Positions 61,883 to 64,000 of a stretch of DNA of 64,000 nt are shown here, piece by piece. The DNA is from CADEEN01 sp963706685 (GTDB taxonomy: Bacteria; Pseudomonadota; Gammaproteobacteria; Burkholderiales; Burkholderiaceae_C). The translations under genes were made by a program, and so were the position numbers. The stretch is from positions 930,001 through 994,000 of the forward strand of contig CAVPMY010000005.1 in assembly GCA_963706685.1 (NCBI GenBank), read 5' to 3'. How positions within the stretch are numbered: position 1 is the first letter of the stretch; every line of letters starts with the position of its first letter. The notes beneath the pieces are model-generated. The model was given only the letters and a program-made list of their open reading frames with translations. It searched no databases and had not been told where the DNA came from.

Positions 61883-64000
61883 ATGAAATATCTGTATCTG
61901 CTTGTAATATTTTGTTTTTTTCTTTTATTGCCGCCCGCCCCTCTGCAGGCTCAGCATAAAGCAGTTTTCAGGGGAGTGATTACTGATGCCTCAAACGGAA
62001 GCCCTCTGGTGGCAGCAAGTGTAAAGGTTAAAAAGGATTTTTCCACCGGTACCATATCGGACCAGGAGGGACGATTTTCCCTTCACTTGATCCGGGCACC
62101 TATACCTTTGTCATTTCATTTGTCGGTATGGAATCGGAATTAATCACCCTTAACCTGGAACCGGGAGAAACCATTGAAAAAGATTTCCAGCTCGTACCTC
62201 TCTGGCAGGAACTTGATGAGGTGGAGGTAAGGGTAAGCAAATTTGAAAGACCCATTGAAGAGATCACCGTATCCATGCAGGTGCTGAAGCCGATCCTTAT
62301 GGAGAATAAAAATACACGAAACATTACAACGGTGCTCGACCTGACCCCGGACTGAATATAATGGATAATGAACCACAGATCAGGGGCGGCAGCGGTTTCA
62401 CCTTCGGCGTCGGCAGCAAGGTGGCCGTACTGATCGATGATATGCCCATGATCTCAGGGGATGCCGGAAGACCTTACTGGGATCTTATCCCGGTTGAAAA
62501 TATTGAACACATCGAGGTGATCAAAGGAGCATCCAGTGTTTTATCAGGAACTTCGGCACTGAGCGGAGCCATTCATATCATGACCGCCTCACCAAAGTCA
62601 GAGCCCTATACCAAGTTAACCGCTTACACGGGCTTGTATTCCGCCCCAAAGGATCCTTCCATGAAATGGTGGAGTGATTACTCCCTATATTACCGGATTC
62701 AGTTTTCTGCATTCCAAAAAATACGGGATCATCGACCTGGTTATCGGTGGAAATGCCGACTGGGATCATGGTTATCTGGGTGCTCCGGAGCCCGGACCAC
62801 TGGTGACAGATACCATTTCCGACTTCACCGACAGGCAAATGAGAAGTCAGAAATACCGGTTTAATTTCAGCCTCAAGAAACATTCACAAAAATATCAGGG
62901 ATTGAATTACGGGATAAATGGCAATTTCATGCAGTCATGCAGCACCCATGACCCTGGCCTGGCTCAATGATTCGACCGGTTTTTACAGGGCTTATCCCGG
63001 GAGCGGTCTACCTGCAGGATCAGTTTATTTTCTACCTGGATCCTTTTCTGAACATCTATTCGGGAGATGGAACCAGGCACAGCATTAAGGCCAGGGTGCT
63101 TCACAACGGATCCGATATGACCAACAACCAGTCGGTGAACAGTACCCTGATCTATACCGATTACCATGTTTAAACGCTCCTATGAATTTATCAAGGGATT
63201 TGAGCTGATCGGGGGATTGTCCTGGCCACAGGCCATGGTTACTGCCGACTATGTATAAAAGTTCCGGATCGGCATTACAACAGCAGTTTAATATATCGGC
63301 CTATGTGCAGGCCGAAAACGAAGTTTAAAGACATCGTTAACACTTCGGTTGGAGTAAGGGGTGAGTATTTTCAGCTGAATGATTCCATTTCGGCCCTGAA
63401 ACCCATTTTCAGGGCAGGCATTAATTTCAAACTTTATCCGGGCTACTTTTCTAAGGTTGTCCTATGGTCAGGGATTCCGGTTCCCAAGTATTACAGAACG
63501 CTATATTAAAACTTCGGCCGGCAGTTTTGCGGTTTTCGACAATCCGATCCCTTCAGCCGGAAAGCAGCTGGAATGTGGAGATGGGATTAAAGCAAATGTT
63601 CAAGTTCAGGAACTATTTCGGATACCTCGATCTGGCGGCCTTTATTCAGGAGTATTCCAATACCATTGAATACCTGTTTGGATTCTGGGATCCCTCATTT
63701 GCCATTGCCGGATTTAAGTTCCAGAACACGGGAGAGTCAAGGGTATCGGGTATTGGATCTATCCCTTACCGGTTCAGGAAAGATCGGGAAGAAACTCAGG
63801 TTTCAGAACAATGGCCGGTTACAACTATATCCTGCCCAAAACGCTGGATCCCTGATTATGTTTTTGCCACGGATGCCAGGAATATCGACTACAGTTCCAA
63901 TCCACCAGCATTGATCCTCCAGAAAACATCCTGAAATACAGATTCCTGCATACCTTTAAAGCTGACCTGGAATTTTACACAAAACTATTTCCAGTGGGAA
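61883..64000 (+). pseudogene. TonB-dependent outer-membrane receptor, broken by many frameshifts, runs off the right edge
   Basis: Starts MKYLYLLVIFCFFLLLPPAP (signal), then a carboxypeptidase-like domain (VFRGVITDASNGSPLVAASV), and a plug domain (RGGSGFTFGVGSKVAVLIDD, IEHIEVIKGASSVLSGTSAL, SGAIHIMT) and barrel strands (SYGQGFRFPSITERYI, LQPESSWNVEMGLKQ). The reading frame changes near 62,085, 62,350, 62,710, 62,930, 63,175, 63,330, 63,460 and 63,530 or so. Such a density suggests raw sequencing errors in a thinly covered region, or a decayed gene. Confidence 0.75.

Noticed and set aside
60472..64000. A horizontally acquired genomic island from Bacteroidota.
   Set aside because: No mobility gene, repeat or tRNA at the border, a truncated gene at the exact switch, and a higher indel load on that side all point to a chimeric assembly.

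Overview
The first ~60.47 kb is high-GC chromosomal DNA of a betaproteobacterium, most likely order Burkholderiales near the Rubrivivax/Leptothrix/Methylibium group. I infer this from gene order (dusB-fis-purH, a complete dcw cluster ending ftsZ-lpxC), Bug-type substrate-binding proteins, a DmeF-type CDF exporter, and the typical CCCCC(T/C)NGGGGG intergenic hairpins. The last ~3.5 kb is different: AT-richer, with a glycosyltransferase fragment, a T9SS-sorted secreted protein and a badly frame-broken TonB-dependent receptor. These are Bacteroidota hallmarks. The switch is abrupt at about 60,465-60,475 and looks like a chimeric contig join.

Layout. 1-7.3 kb: a methyltransferase, a Bug solute-binding protein and a large MalT-like regulator (minus strand), then dmeF, a CurA-type reductase and a DUF3297 protein (plus strand). 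7.4-11.4 kb: a lipid/storage group made of a 662-aa bifunctional fatty acyl-CoA reductase of the Marinobacter wax-ester type, divergent from a phasin and a patatin-like lipase. 11.5-21 kb: M32 carboxypeptidase, a YqaA protein, dusB-fis-purH, an esterase with type II NADH dehydrogenase, an acyltransferase-cdsA pair, and ruvC. 21-26.5 kb: a six-gene, mostly ATGA-coupled operon matching mxaR-S-A-C-K-L, the methanol dehydrogenase maturation module, with no mxaFJGI structural genes beside it. Two small two-helix membrane proteins precede it.

27-46.2 kb: an uninterrupted dcw cluster on the minus strand, transcribed mraZ-rsmH-ftsL-ftsI-murE-murF-mraY-murD-ftsW-murG-murC-orf-ddlB-ftsQ-ftsA-ftsZ-lpxC. 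It has a readable sigma70 promoter overlapped by MraZ-type 10-bp boxes. Two spots inside it carry tandem repeats: three 135-bp units between ftsW and murG, and two 73-bp units before ddlB. 46.5-60.4 kb: a RhlE-like helicase, NnrU, an alanine/sodium symporter, a universal stress protein, a UgpCBAE-like ABC importer, an acetolactate synthase, an S41-like peptidase, an XRE/MmyB regulator, a small membrane protein and a lone ATP synthase c-like subunit.

Quality. Single-base frameshifts break cdsA, ruvC, the alanine symporter and both ABC permeases (twice in the second), several at GCGC runs. The Bacteroidota segment is far worse. This looks more like uncorrected sequencing indels than gene decay, but raw reads are needed to tell.
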